Shown: positions 1 to 12,363, counted from the first letter of the stretch. The stretch is 64,000 nucleotides of DNA from Bolinopsis microptera (GCF_026151205.1 NC_087083.1:6240460-6304459); one strand, 5' to 3'. Notes: generated by a model from the sequence alone, not told the origin. Translations and numbers: made by a program.

Positions 1-166
1 CCACTAATCTGACCAGAAGTGGTGATGATATACATTTAGGTATTTATGGTATTGCAAAATTTGTGAGATGTGTGAAGCACTGGGTGTATGTGAGAGCGAG
101 GCAAGAGTGGACACGACGTGGAAAACACAACCAGTCAGTGGGGTCTAACAACCCCACTTAGTAAAA

Positions 167-3100
167 ATGAATATAAAACTGATTAAAGATGTGTGTGGCC
201 CATGCAGCAGATCTATTAACATTGGACAACCTTTACTGGAGTGTGAAAACTGCAATAATGCAATCCATACCAAATGCTTCAAATCTGCCAAATATTCTTG
301 CAAAAATGGTCTGTGGATGTGTTACGAGTGTGCTAGTTCTGCAGAGGAACGATACTATCCATTTCCATCTAATGAAGAATCTTATGACTCTGACAGATTC
401 TATGAAAATAGGAACCAGGAGGATACCCTGATTGCATCGTATTCCCTTGTACTTGAACGCTGTCGTCGCTACTCTAAAATTGAATTTCTAAATGCAATTA
501 AGCAGCTTAATTCCTTAAAAAAACCCATGTTATCATCTCTATTCTACAATGTGGATGGAAATGCATCCAACTTTGATAGCTTCTTGATTGAGCTCAGAAG
601 TATAGGACACTCGTTTGATATGATAGGCCTTGCTGAAACCAATACTGATCCTGCGCAGCAGGGTCTGTATCAAATTCCAGCATACACAGGATTCTATGGG
701 GAAACATTGGCGGGCAAGAAGAAAGGCACTGGTGTTGCACTCTATATATCTGACAATCTAAACACTGTGGTCTTAGAAAAAGTATCACATTGTACTCCAA
801 ATATTGAAAGCCTCTTTGTTGAAACCACAGATAGCGCAGGCTGCAAAATTGTTCATGGAGTCATGTACCGACCCCCAAATGGCTGCTTTGACAGCTTTTG
901 TGAAACGCTGGAGTTAATTGCAAGACAGCTAAATGGAAAAACTGTCAATTTGTTGGGCGACTTTAACTCAAACATACTTAATATTTCTACCAGTTCCCAG
1001 CTCTTTGAGGATACATTGTACAGAAATGGCTTCTATCCGACTATATCCATTGCAACACATTTTCGTCAAAACTGTAAAAGTTCATGTATTGATAACATTT
1101 TAACAAATAAAATAGAGAATGTAGTCTTATCAGGTGTTATCGAGGAGCGGCTTGGTGAGCATGCCCCTATATTTACCTTTACCTCAGCAGAGACCCCTCG
1201 CAATACAGAGCCCCAGAAACATGTCCGATATTATGATTACTCAAGCTCCAAATTAAAAAGTTTTGTAACTGAACTTGAGGTGAAGGTAAACCAGCTGACT
1301 CCTTCGACACAATTTGATGAGTTTACGGCATGTTTTGACCAGACACTTGATAAACACTGTAAACTGGAAGTACCAAAAGTGACAAAAAGAACTCCGAAAC
1401 TCAACCCATGGATTACAAACGGTATCATCCAGTCGGTAGAAAGAAAACATGAACTACGTAAGGAGTGGTCTGACACTGTTACCAATAAGAACCCTGGTGG
1501 TAATCTCTTGTTCTACCAAGTATTTAGCAATTATCGTAGGATGCTTAAAGCCATCATTAAAGCTGCCAAACGTTCGCATTACTGCAACGAAATCCTCAAC
1601 AACTGTGAAAACAGCAAGAAAACTTGGCAAATTATCAATGAACTTAGAGGCAAGAAGAAGAGACAAACCAAACCCCCGTTTATCATTGATAATCAAAGAA
1701 TAGTTGATAGAAGGACAATCGCTAATGGATTCAATGCTTGGTTTGTCTCTATTGCACCCAAGCTGAATGAGACGCTTAATGACCTATCTCATGGCATGCC
1801 TATATTACCCATGAAAACTTTTTATGACTTCCTGAATAAAAGAAATGAAAAAACTATTATGCTAGAAGATTGCTCCCCGACCGAAATATTGAAAATTATA
1901 AATCAGTTTGAAAACGGCAAAGCTAGTGACATTCCAATAAGTGTAATAAAAAAGTCATCTCATATAATTGCACCTGTCTTATCAAATTACTTCAATATCC
2001 TTATGGCCGAAGGTATATTTCCAGATGTCCTGAAAACTGGTAAGATAACACCTGTATATAAGAAAGGTAACCCTGAAGAAATTGAGAACTACCGTCCTAT
2101 ATCCACACTGTCTGTCTTTGGTAAAATCTTCGAAAAGCTCATTTACTCAAGAATATACGGATTTGTTAGCTCTCAAGGAGCCATATCGGAGACACAGTTT
2201 GGATTTAGGCAATCCCATTCTACATCTCATGCAGTCAATTACTCTGTAGATTTAATTACAAAATCTCTTAAACTCAAGAATCATGTTCTAGGAATATTCA
2301 TTGACTTAAGCAAAGCCTTTGACACTATCGACCATTCAACACTACTTATAAAATTAGAGGGCTGTGGAATTAGAGGAGTAGCAAATAACCTTATGAAAAG
2401 CTACTTAACAAATAGACTACAATACACCGAAGTTGTGGGAGAAAAATCAGACACCCTATCTATTCAATTTGGTGTCCCGCAGGGTTCAATACTTGGACCT
2501 CTCCTATTTCTCCTCTACATGAACGACATCTCAAACAGTTCTAAACTAGGATCATTTGTTACATTTGCTGATGATACCAATATATTTGTTGTAGGAAAAA
2601 CAAAACGTGAGGCCTATGAACGTGGAAATAAGCTTCTTTCATCATTGCAGTCTTACATGCGAGCAAATAAGTTACATATAAATATGTCCAAGTGCTGCTA
2701 CATACACTTCAAGCCTCCCATTAAAGGTTCTAAGTCAGAGACTCTATCAGATAGGGACTACGGGTGGAAGATGAATAATTGATATTCCAACAGCATCTTG
2801 TTCCCTGCATTGTGCTGATTCCGGGAAGCATTTTGTTTACGCTCTCATCATTCTGTAGGATGAGATATCGTTCATTTAAAATTGGGTAATTATAGGCCTG
2901 TCAAGGATTTCAGCCTAATTAAGAGCTGATCAATTGCAGCTAGTTGTGCCATATAAGGGATAACTGAGGTCACGTGACATTCAGTCCTATCACGTGACCG
3001 CTAATCCTATCACGTGACCTTGATTCGTAAAGCCTCGGGCACGTGATCACATTCGTAACGTGTCGTATGCCGACTAGGAGATTTTGTGACGTCACCAGAG

Positions 3101-6100
3101 CTGAAGCTACTTGATCAGGCCTTATATGGAATAATATCGTGTATCGGGTGTAATTGGACCCAATTAGAGCAGCTGAGCGCTCAATTATAGCAGCATCTGG
3201 TACCACCTTCTGAAACCCAGCAGACAGCTGGCCCAGAGAATCGAAATTAGAAGGATTTTTTATTGATGGAAATCGAAGCGGAAACCTTGTAACCCTATGT
3301 TTTCGATGACGCCGAACAAGATTAAGGGGGGGGTCAATGGGTATTTTTTTGTGAAACTTGATTTCGAGATAGTAGTTGACCAACAAACTAGGACCAGTGA
3401 CCGAACTTTTGAGGGGGTCCCGGACCCCAACCGCCAAACGGTGCGCGCAGGGCAGCCACGCCCATATTTGGTCCAAATTAGGCCCAATTTAGCCAAATAC
3501 CCTGAACATGCCCAAAACCCAGGTTTATGGTGCTCTACTTGTAGCTAGTGGTCTCTTGAACTCGTATATGAAATTTCATCAAGATTGGACAAAAAATGAC
3601 TGAGTTATGAGCCAAAAACCATATGCCCATATTTGGGCATACGCACCAAATTTGGTAGATTTCGTCCCATAAATTGGTCAAATATCAATATTTTTGGATG
3701 AGACTTACTTTATATGAAAGGTAAGCCTAAACTACATATTCTCTGTAAGTTATAGCTTTATATCTGTTTAAATGTGGATACTAAGGCGAAAAAACCACAA
3801 AAAATGAACTAAATTGCCCATATCTCGGTTCGCGATATTCGCGGAATTGATCTCACCAAAATTGTAACAACTCAATCAGTTTTCAAAATTTTTGCATGAA
3901 ATTTTTGAAATCGACTCGAAATCGCATTTCGACCTTATTTTAAGAACGGATTTTTGATTTAGGCCTCAAAAAAAATTTGGCGGCCAAATTCTGAATTTCT
4001 GTAATATAATTTTGGAATTTGGCCGCCAAATTTTTTTTGAGGCCTAAATCAAAAATCCGTTCTTAAAATAAGGTCGAAATGCGATTTCGAGTCGATTCCA
4101 AAAATTTCATGCAAAAATTTTGAAAACTGATTGAGTTGTTACAATTTTGGTGAGATCAATTCCGCGAATATCGCGAACCGAGATATGGGCAATTTAGTTC
4201 ATTTTTTGTGGTTTTTTCGCCTTAGTATCCACATTTAAACAGATATAAAGCTATAAATTACAGAGAATATGTAGTTTAGGCTTACCTTTCATATAAAGTA
4301 AGTCTCATCCAAAAATATTGATATTTGACCAATTTATGGGACGAAATCTACCAAATTTGGTGCGTATGCCCAAATATGGGCATATGGTTTTTGGCTCATA
4401 ACTCAGTCATTTTTTGTCCAATCTTGATGAAATTTCATATACGAGTTCAGGAGACCACTAGCTACAAGTAGAGCACCATAAACCTGGGTTTGGGGCATGT
4501 ACAGGGTATTTGGCTAAATTGGGCCTAATTTGGACCAAATATGGGCGTGGCTGCCCTGCGCGCACCGTTTGGCGGTTGGGGTCCGGGACCCCCTCAAAAG
4601 TTCGGTCACTGGTCCTAGTTTGTTGGTCAACTGCTATCTCGAAATCAAGTTTCACAAAAAAATACCCATTGGCCCCCCCCCCCCCCTTAAACAGGTTATA
4701 ATTGTCCTACTCTCGTGTAAATTGCTCTAAAACGTGATTGAAATTGTAATGATGCTATCAATTGTAATACAGTTTTTACATTAAGCTGAGCGGCGTAACG
4801 GCTGGCATTCCTGGGCCGCACTCATCCCAGATTGTCATTCCGCGGTCCGCCGCAGCTTCAATTTATCTGGATATTACAGCCTGGGGTCCCCAGGTAACGA
4901 CTGGAACCGCTATATCTGCCTAATCTCAGCTATTATAAATAACGAAGCCTGTGATCCGCACATCAGGTATTGACCACATTGAACGGGCTTGAATCGAACA
5001 AGCCGTGTTATTAATATTAAAGATATTAATACCAAAAATCGTATTACTAGTAGATTACCTTCTTGTCATTTGTGCGAAGTGCGTACTCTTTATACTGCAG
5101 TTTGAAGTGCATTACAGAGTTAATGTTATGTGTATTATACAGTTACAGTTATGTAACTGTTGCACACAGTAAAACTTACTGCGATCGCGCTGATAAGAAG
5201 TGAACTGATAAGAGTCTAGTAAAATTGCAACGTAACTAAAATCAATGTAACACCGCTATATGAATAGTGATCATTTCTCAAATAGTTTTCTCAATATTGC
5301 AATGAAGTTGTCCGATTTTATTGATGGAACGTGTGACAGCCTTCCATGTCACAGTCCTCCGTCAAACAAGGACATCCTTCGTTTTCTTTTGAGCCACAAG
5401 GAAAACCATGCGACTCATGTCGATTTAATGCTGGCCGAGGTTTCAAGTTTGATATTAAGTCATTACAGTACCATCGAAATGTACAGGCAAACGGACTTCT
5501 TTCAGCCTTGCAATATTGTCAAGTGAGTGCTATTGTTTTTTAGGTATTTACCCTACAGCACAGGTTGTTCACGATACATCAGTCCGGTTTCAAACATATA
5601 TTTTCTGCTGGGGGAAAATAAGAGAAATATAGCCGATCGATCTTTCATAAATTAATCTACAGATGTTTGAAACCAAACCAATGACCAATGTTTCATGAAC
5701 AATCTGTAGTTGTACTGTATGCATATTTATATTAGGCACTTAGTTTCTCTTATATTAATGTAATTTAGAAACTTTCTACATTTAATTGAGCAAAGACTGC
5801 ACTTCATGCTGGCCAGAGCAATATTTCACACGAGACTGCAGTATATTGCCGATCCAGCCACGTCGACGATGATCCCGTTAGTGATCTCATGATATTCATC
5901 TAGCAATGACAGCCCTTTTAGTTCTGGCAACAAGGTAAGAAAAATCGTTTTCATTTTATTTTGAAATGACAATATTAATGTAATTATAATTCAGGAAGAT
6001 CAAGGGCCTCTACGACAAATTGAAAAAGCGTAAGAACATGCGGAAAAGGGAAACGATTGAAAATTTTGACTCCTTCTTGGACAAGGAGTTCCTTCTTGGT

Positions 6101-9100
6101 AGAGATCGTGCTGCAGACGATCACCATGTACCTGATTCCCATGTTCCTGATCCATTACAGTAAGTTATATTAAGATAAGATACTGGGAGCGGATAAGACT
6201 GATAGATTATACACATGCTCTGATATATCTTAAATTCTTAAATAATATCTCTCTCGATTCTCGAATCAAGATTAGTTCGTTGATAGCTGTAATGTTTACT
6301 CAGTAAAGCTTTAAAGTGATGTCAGGAATAATAAGTAAAAGTAAATCGGTCGGAAGGGAGTCTATGTTAGAATCAGAGTGGATGCAGGTTCACCGGAACT
6401 AGATTAAGATGTATAATATATAATATTCAAATCAACTAAATAATCTAGAATTTATTCTACAAGGTTATGTCTCTATGTACGCTATAAAAACTGACCAAAG
6501 AATACTGTAACCTTCCTCCCTGTGACCACGGGCATTCTAGTATTATATAATATTTATACATAAATCAACTGAATTATTTAGCAATTATTATTTTCAGGAA
6601 TATCCGAGACAGGTTAAACGATTTTTCTAGTAGTAGTTGGATGACTACGAGATCTGCTGATAAGACAACATCCTCCTCTGATCCAGAAAATTTCCTAACA
6701 CCCGATCTAAAATATTTGCTTGAAGAGATGTCAAACAGCCGATTTAGTACGCAGGTATGCTTCCAAACTTAAATGTTTTGCTTTTCTTGACAGTCACATG
6801 ATAAAGCTGCTTTACGAAACAGCTTGTCTTTTAGGTTTTCATTTCAAATTGTATTTACTATGACGTAACTATTAATATTATATTATTGTATTAATAAAGT
6901 GATTGACATACGTTTGTATTCAAAGCTATAAGGTCAAAGTGAAAACAATACGGATGGTATTGAATTTAAAAAGGAAAGTTTATGATAACAAGTTATATTT
7001 CAGAAGAGCTGAAGTGGGCTGCAGTCACTATTCCATCGGTAGTAAGGGTGCATCCCTCTGATCCTGATCAATTCGACAGGTTCATAGAATCACCTTTGGT
7101 GACGAAATATCCCTGCCGCCAGCAAGCAGTCGAAAGAGCGGTGGCACTGATGACAGAATCAAAGCTGAAGTGTGCTAACAAAGACATGAAAGCAGGACAC
7201 CACATTGTTGTCTCTGAGGAGAGGCAACAAAATCCAGGAAAACAGAGGAAGTTCAAAAAACTAATGAAATGATTTATTAAAAGAGAACACTCGTTATATA
7301 ATATTTTGTATGATGTTTCACAATATTGAGTTTATTCCCGAAAATTTCGAGACTACTTCTTTAAAATTAGCTTTCTCTGGATGATATGCAGACTGCAGCG
7401 AAGAAATATCAAACAGTCATAAATATGTTAGTGATTCCATCGCTATACTTCGTCCACACACTGAACTTAGCAATCTTGATTATAAGTATTAAACAATGCA
7501 ATATATATATAAATAGATTTTAATTCCAAGTGTTCGTAGAATAATTGAAAACGTAGCACTGTAAATGCGCCAGCTATTCAACTTATGATAACTTAATCAA
7601 ATTGATGACATTCAAGTGCATTTTGAAAAAATTTACCCGATACTATGATATTTTTTATAGTAATAACACGACGTTCAATTCAAGCCCATTCAATGACTAA
7701 TGTGCGGATCACAGGCTTCGTTATTGACAATAACTGAGATTAGGCAGATATAGTGGTTCCAGTCGTTACCTGGGGACCCCAGGCTGTAATATCCAGATAA
7801 ATTGAAGCTGCGGCGGAATGACAATCTGGGATGAGTGCGGCCCAGGAATGCCAGCCGTTCAGCTTAATGTAAAAACTGTATTACAATTGATAGCATCATT
7901 ACAATTTCAATCACGTTTTAGAGCAATTTACACGAGAGTAGGACAATTATAACCTGTTTAATCTTGTTCGGCGTCATCGAAAACATAGGGTTACAAGGTT
8001 TCCGCTTCGATTTCCATCAATAAAAAATCCTTCTAATTTCGATTCTCTGGGCCAGCTGTCTGCTGGGTTTCAGAAGGTGGTACCAGATGCTGCTATAATT
8101 GAGCGCTCAGCTGCTCTAATTGGGTCCAATTACACCCGATACACGATATTATTCCATATAAGGCCTGATCAAGTAGCTTCAGCTCTGGTGACGTCACAAA
8201 ATCTCCTAGTCGGCATACGACACGTTACGAATGTGATCACGTGCCCGAGGCTTTACGAATCAAGGTCACGTGATAGGATTAGCGGTCACGTGATAGGACT
8301 GAATGTCACGTGACCTCAGTTATCCCTTATATGGCACAACTAGCTGCAATTGATCAGCTCTTAATTAGGCTGAAATCCTTGACAGGCCTATAATTACCCA
8401 ATTTTAAATGAACGATATCTCATCCTACAGAATGATGAGAGCGTAAACAAAATGCTTCCCGGAATCAGCACAATGCAGGGAACAAGATGCTGTTGGAATA
8501 TCAATTATTCATCTTCCACCCGTAGTCCCTACTATCAGATGATGAAGTAGGACTTACTATAGACAACTTTCCGATAAAAAAAGTTTCATCCACTAAAATC
8601 CTTGGAGTTATAATTGATGAAAACCTTTCATGGGAAGAACACATTAAAGCCCTTAAGCGAAATCTAAATCATTCCACTTCCACCTTATGTCGACTTCGCT
8701 GCTCCCTTCCAGAATTTCTACATCAACAACTATACTATACTTTGTTTGAATCCCATCTCTCTTACTGTATATCTGTCTGGGGTGGGGCAGCGAAGCATCG
8801 TATAAGCTCTCTGTTTACCGCCCAGAAGTACTGTCTTAGGGTTATGTTCGGTGATAGGGAGGCTTACCTTGATAAGTTTAAGACCTGTGCACGTACCAGA
8901 CCAATAGGGCACCAAAGACTTAACAACAAGTATTTCATAAAAGAACATACTAAACCGCTATTCAAACATAATAATATCCTAGCTATCCAAAATCTCTATA
9001 CATACCACTGTTACCTCGAGCTCTACAAGATAATGAAATTTCGTGCTCCAATATCCTTACATGAAGGCTACACATGCTCGACAAGGAAGCCGACCCTACT

Positions 9101-9362
9101 TATTTGTCAGGCTGACCCACCTGATAACCATAATACAAGATCAACCAAAATTTTTAACATGATTACTCCAAAAATTAGAATGGATGACTTTACCATGAGT
9201 GTGATGTGTTTGCGGGGAAAGCTTAAACGTGCACTATTAAATAATCAACACAGCCACGCCCCGCTTGATTGGACAATCAAAGATTTTGACTGCAACAATA
9301 TTGTCTTCGAAAGATCACTACTTGCTGGTCACACACATGTCAGCGAAATTCCCCTAGTCTAG
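167..9362 (+). CDS. LINE A endonuclease/reverse transcriptase polyprotein, split (167-2751 and 8540-9362)
   Basis: Encodes the LINE enzyme that nicks target DNA and copies element RNA at the nick. A PHD-like Cys/His zinc finger lies at about residues 10-56. An exonuclease/endonuclease/phosphatase-fold endonuclease follows (about 120-345), with GDFN near residue 263 and GEHAP near 330 in place of the usual SDH. The reverse transcriptase has NYRPIS near 640, GIFIDLSKAFDTIDH, GVPQGSILGPLLF and FADD near 800. If 2752-8531 and one copy of the 8-bp duplication are removed, the frame continues without a stop through 9362, giving 1136 codons including the stop. The C-terminal part has the CARTRP and HTKPLF motifs also seen in LINE C. 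As it stands the first part ends at a stop inside the transposon (2782). Confidence 0.9.
3326..4686. mobile_element. Foldback (snap-back) element with TTAA target duplication
   Basis: A near-perfect palindrome of 1361 bp with arms of about 670 bp meeting near 4000. It starts with a run of eight G and ends with a run of fourteen C, and is flanked by TTAA at 3322-3325 and 4687-4690. The uninterrupted right arm of the host transposon reads AGATTAAACAGG at the same place, which confirms the insertion point and the 4-bp duplication. There is no coding capacity. TTAA duplication is typical of piggyBac and Kolobok elements, so this is probably a non-autonomous relative of one of them. A second element of the same design lies at 43741-45682. 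Confidence 0.88.
5260..7272 (+). CDS. Spliced gene carried by the TIR transposon; uncharacterised transposon-linked protein family
   Basis: Exons seen are 5260 to about 5521, about 5995-6159, about 6599-6754, and a last exon of about 7000-7272. The first three junctions have GT/AG sites and keep phase (5521 GTGAGT, 6160 GTAAGT, 6755 GTATGC). The last acceptor is ambiguous, because the TTTCAG near 7003 does not match phase 0 whereas an AG a few bases later does. The protein has an N-terminal helical region (DILRFLLSHKENHATHVDLM), a basic GLYDKLKKRKNMRKRE segment followed by FDSFLDKEFLLGR, and a C-terminal block VVRVHPSDPDQFDRFIES...YPCRQQAVERAVALMTES. From memory this order matches uncharacterised invertebrate proteins, common in cnidarians, that end in a CHTQAVERCVKLVTEAS-like block. 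Function is unknown; it may be cargo or part of the element's own machinery. Confidence 0.6.
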
Positions 9363-9430
9363 TGTTTTCCAAGTCTTGTTCTGTGAGAAAAGTATGTGTG
9401 AGAAAGTCTTTAATAAAATAAAATGAATGT

Positions 9431-9959
9431 ATATTTTTGAATTTTTAACATTTAATTTGATAATGCAGTATACAGAAATTTTTAATTAGCACTGTATAGT
9501 TTAAGATATTTATATTAGCTTATTATAACCATTGATACAACGAACATAATTTTTCAACAGCTCTCCAATATCCATCTTAAAGTTGCATCTTATATCCTCA
9601 AACTACACAATTTAAACTTAGGCATATATATAGTGTAGACTTTCTGTCACAACAAGACTGTAACCCATAGTAACAAACACAAACAGAACCCCTAACGTCT
9701 GCTAACAATTTTCTTCTGATCCTCATATGAGCCCTGTCTCTAAAAACTCAACTGAACTAGCGTTTTGGTGTGTGCAAAAGCTTTCAGGCACGCACATTCC
9801 CTGCCCCGTTAGTTGCCTGTCCCTTCAAAATCAAACTAACAGTCAAGGACAAAAAGTCATACACCAAATGAGCATTATATTTTTATAAATTGTTTTACAT
9901 CTCTTTACTCTGTAAAATGTGCTAAAAATTAAATTTCTTGTTTCAAAAATTTCTTGTTT
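9431..9959. other. AT-rich spacer, nothing recognised
   Basis: No ORF, RNA gene or clear repeat end was recognised between the 3' tail of LINE A and the 252-bp direct repeat. Confidence 0.5.
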
Positions 9960-10211
9960 CATTATCCTATTTTAAAAACCTAATCAAACTTCCCAATGGA
10001 ATAAAAATTTCTTAATCGCTTCATTGCCACATAAGGATGAAACCAAAAATAATCGTTATGTTTTTCTCTATTACTAACATAACTGGCTCCATCATATCAA
10101 TTCTTACTAAAACTTCATTAGAAACATTCCAAAAAGCAATCATTTGTAATACTTTGAAGTTCTTAGCTGAAAGCGCGAGCGTTCTTGGTTTTTACTTTTT
10201 GGTGACAATAG
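9960..10211. repeat. 252-bp direct repeat, left copy
   Basis: Matches 12112-12363 along its full 252 bp with a single mismatch noticed by eye (CTTAATCGCTTC against CTTAATCGTTTC). Its right edge is exactly where LINE-derived sequence begins (10212). The two copies are best read as a very long target-site duplication around the truncated LINE at 10212-12111. The short ORFs in both copies have no recognisable product. Confidence 0.8.
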
Positions 10212-12111
10212 AGGAAGAGTTCTTGTGTCACTCGGAAAGCCATTGAGTTTGTCCCAGCAGGAGGGAGGTTTAAGGAGGTGAAGAGGTCGAAAGTCAGTGG
10301 GTTTGGGATTCTGAGTGGGGCCACTGATTGGATAGTATTAGCAGACCTGGATGAGCAGCTGAAATTCCCGTCGGACATAGCAACGACCAGATTAAGACCA
10401 GATTTGGTTCTTTTCTCGAAAGCTTCCAAGAGAGTAATCTGGTGGGAGCTTACAGTACCGTCGGAAGAGAGAATAGCTGCATCCCATGAGCTGAAGCTTG
10501 ATCGGTATAACAGTCTACAAGCGGAAATACAAGCTACTACTAGAAGGTATATACCTTCTAGTCAATCTCTTGCTACTCCAAGTCCCCTAAGATATCTGAT
10601 CTAAAGTTCGTGCTAGTTATATATATAGAAAATATATTTTTGTCTGCTTTAATTGATACTAAATAAAATTGTTGTTTTCTTGACTACTAAACTGACACTT
10701 GGACATAAAAACATCAACATCATCAAAAATCTCAACACTACACTCAGTAACAACAGACAAAATTATAGAACTGCAGTGCACCTCATCACGGGACATTGTG
10801 GCCTCAACAAACACCTACACACCATTCGCAAATCAGACACAAGTGCTTGTCCTAAATGCGGCGACGAAGAGGAGACTGTCTCACACTTTCTCGGACAGTG
10901 CCCGGCTATTGCCCAAATAAGAGGTCAATATTTCCGGGACTACTACCTCTCTGTCAATGACATATTCGACAACCAACACATCTCCACCATTGTCAACTTT
11001 ACAAACCACACTAAACGCTTAGTGGTGCCAGAGGAGTTGGACCAGACAGGTGTAACATAGCGACTACTTTAACGCCGTCTTATTTCGCCTCTCTCTTCCA
11101 CACTCAACCACCACTTAAGCGTTTATCTATGACACACCCCACAACACTAACCATCATCCTTGATTACACATCTTGATTCCACTGGCATCCTCCCACAGGA
11201 CTGCCATACCCCAGAGGTAGGCAAAGCATTCATATGCTATCCTCTCGTGGGCCAACCAGGCCCAGCCTCTCTAAAAAAAAAAAAAAAAAAAAGCTAATGG
11301 GTGGTCATGTTTCAGCTTTGCTGTTGAGGTTGGTGCTAGAGGTGTGGTCGCAGCAAGTTTGGAGTGTGCATCAAGGAAGATTGGTCTGACTGGGAGAGTC
11401 CTCAAGAAGTTGGTCAGAGATTGTGGGAAGGATGCAGCCCATTGTTCAAGATGGATTTATCTGCTGTCTAGGAAAAGAGAGTGGGAGATGAGAGCTGTTT
11501 GAGCTTTATGACTTCACCTAACAGCCAGAGGTGCCATAAGCTAACTCGTCGTAAATCGCGAGCTCTAGCAGGTATCCTCGGGTGATTGTCAGATCAGATG
11601 GTGGTCCAAGAAAGACTGCTGGGGCACCTGACAGAAAACCGTATCGCAATGAAAGCCCCGAAACGGTGTCAGGTTTGTGACTGAAGATTCTGATCAAGCT
11701 CAGGGTTGAGTCTACACAGTGTAGCCACTTGCCGATGCCATTTGATGCGAGAAGACACTGATGTAAGTGGGAAGTTATGTCTAAGAAACAGCGTGTGGTT
11801 CGGGTGCCGGTTGAACGCATGTAAAAGGGAGGGTATATCCATATTTCGCTGCTAGTGATGCAGTCCTTGGCCCGGTAGCTAAGGCTTCCCCGTTTCTCGC
11901 TCATTTGTGCTCCGATGGGCTTGTGACCTCTGCGGGGGTCAAGTGCAGGATGAGGGACATGGCCGACCAGGAGAAGGTTGTTTTTGGGAGATAGAGTAGG
12001 GTTGGTTTGGTGTTGTGCCTTCGCAGTTTAACTGTATCTTTACTCTATAAATATTTCCCCACCAAGATTAATTATTTATCTAATACAATATTTTTTTTAA
12101 ATTCATCAAAA
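10212..12111 (+). mobile_element. 5'-truncated LINE 3' end with restriction-like endonuclease-type C-terminus
   Basis: The coding remnant reads from 10212 through FVPAGG, DWIVLADLDEQLKFPSDIA, TRLRPDLVLFSKASKRVIWW and ELTVPSEERIA. It is interrupted at about 10535 by another LINE tail, resumes after 11292 with WSCFSFAVEVGARGVVAAS, and ends at a stop near 11500. The RPD...ELTVPxE pattern is the restriction-endonuclease-like C-terminal domain found in a group of invertebrate reverse transcriptases. About 600 bp of 3' untranslated sequence follows up to 12111. Flanking 252-bp direct repeats mark both ends. Confidence 0.7.
10535..11292 (+). mobile_element. Nested LINE tail with poly-A (RNase H-proximal zinc-knuckle C-terminus)
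   Basis: A 5'-truncated LINE 3' end inserted into the element at 10212-12111. Its ORF (10653-11060) contains LITGHCGLNKHLHTI and CPKCGDEEETVSHFLGQCPA, the CCHC-like C-terminal knuckle that follows RNase H or reverse transcriptase in I/Jockey-type LINEs. It ends in a poly-A run at about 11272-11292. A short direct repeat (AGCTA) occurs at 10530-10536 and just after the poly-A, a plausible small target duplication. The left junction also contains a small palindrome, CTAGAAGGTATATACCTTCTAG, so the exact 5' edge is uncertain. Confidence 0.65.
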
Positions 12112-12363
12112 CATTATCCTATTTTAAAAACCTAATCAAACTTCCCAATGGAATAAAAATTTCTTAATCGTTTCATTGCCACATAAGGATGAAACCAAAA
12201 ATAATCGTTATGTTTTTCTCTATTACTAACATAACTGGCTCCATCATATCAATTCTTACTAAAACTTCATTAGAAACATTCCAAAAAGCAATCATTTGTA
12301 ATACTTTGAAGTTCTTAGCTGAAAGCGCGAGCGTTCTTGGTTTTTACTTTTTGGTGACAATAG
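12112..12363. repeat. 252-bp direct repeat, right copy
   Basis: Partner of 9960-10211. It starts with the same CATTATCCTATTTTAAAAAC and ends with the same GGTGACAATAG, immediately after the LINE 3' untranslated region. Confidence 0.8.

Larger units (their letters stand above)
2752..8531. mobile_element. 5.8-kb DNA transposon with long inverted repeats and 8-bp target duplication
   Basis: The ends read TAGGGACTACGGGTGGAAG and its exact reverse complement. CTATCAGA is directly repeated on both sides (2744-2751 and 8532-8539), an 8-bp target duplication of the hAT or P type. The inverted repeats run far inward: the right arm is about 870 bp (roughly 7662-8531). The left arm matches it from 2752 to 3325 and again from 4691 to about 5015, being interrupted by a TTAA foldback element. 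Each arm carries several CACGTG palindromes about 220-290 bp from the tip. The interior holds one spliced gene (5260-7272). No recognisable transposase motif was seen, so the superfamily is open; the duplication length suggests hAT-like but the arms are long for that group. Confidence 0.85.
1..9430 (+). mobile_element. LINE A, CR1/Jockey-like non-LTR retrotransposon, split by a DNA transposon
   Basis: A LINE whose left end lies at or before base 1. It has a short leader (1-166), one long ORF from 167 to 9362 interrupted by the element at 2752-8531, and a short 3' tail ending in AATAAAATAAAATGAATG near 9430. No ORF1 is seen before the ORF. The same lineage appears again as LINE C at the right end of the window and as fragments at 13.5-14.9 kb, all sharing the FADDTNIFV reverse transcriptase motif or a closely similar endonuclease. 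Apart from the transposon insertion the coding region is open, so the copy was recently active or recently arrived. Confidence 0.85.

Noticed and set aside
2970-3548. ORFs in the transposon arm and foldback (also 4458-4730 and 8077-8313)
   Set aside because: They recur as mirror images because the DNA is inverted-repeat; no protein family and no intron structure.
9960-12363. LTR retrotransposon bounded by 252-bp repeats
   Set aside because: The repeats do not begin TG or end CA, there is no gag or pol inside, and they fit a LINE insertion edge exactly.
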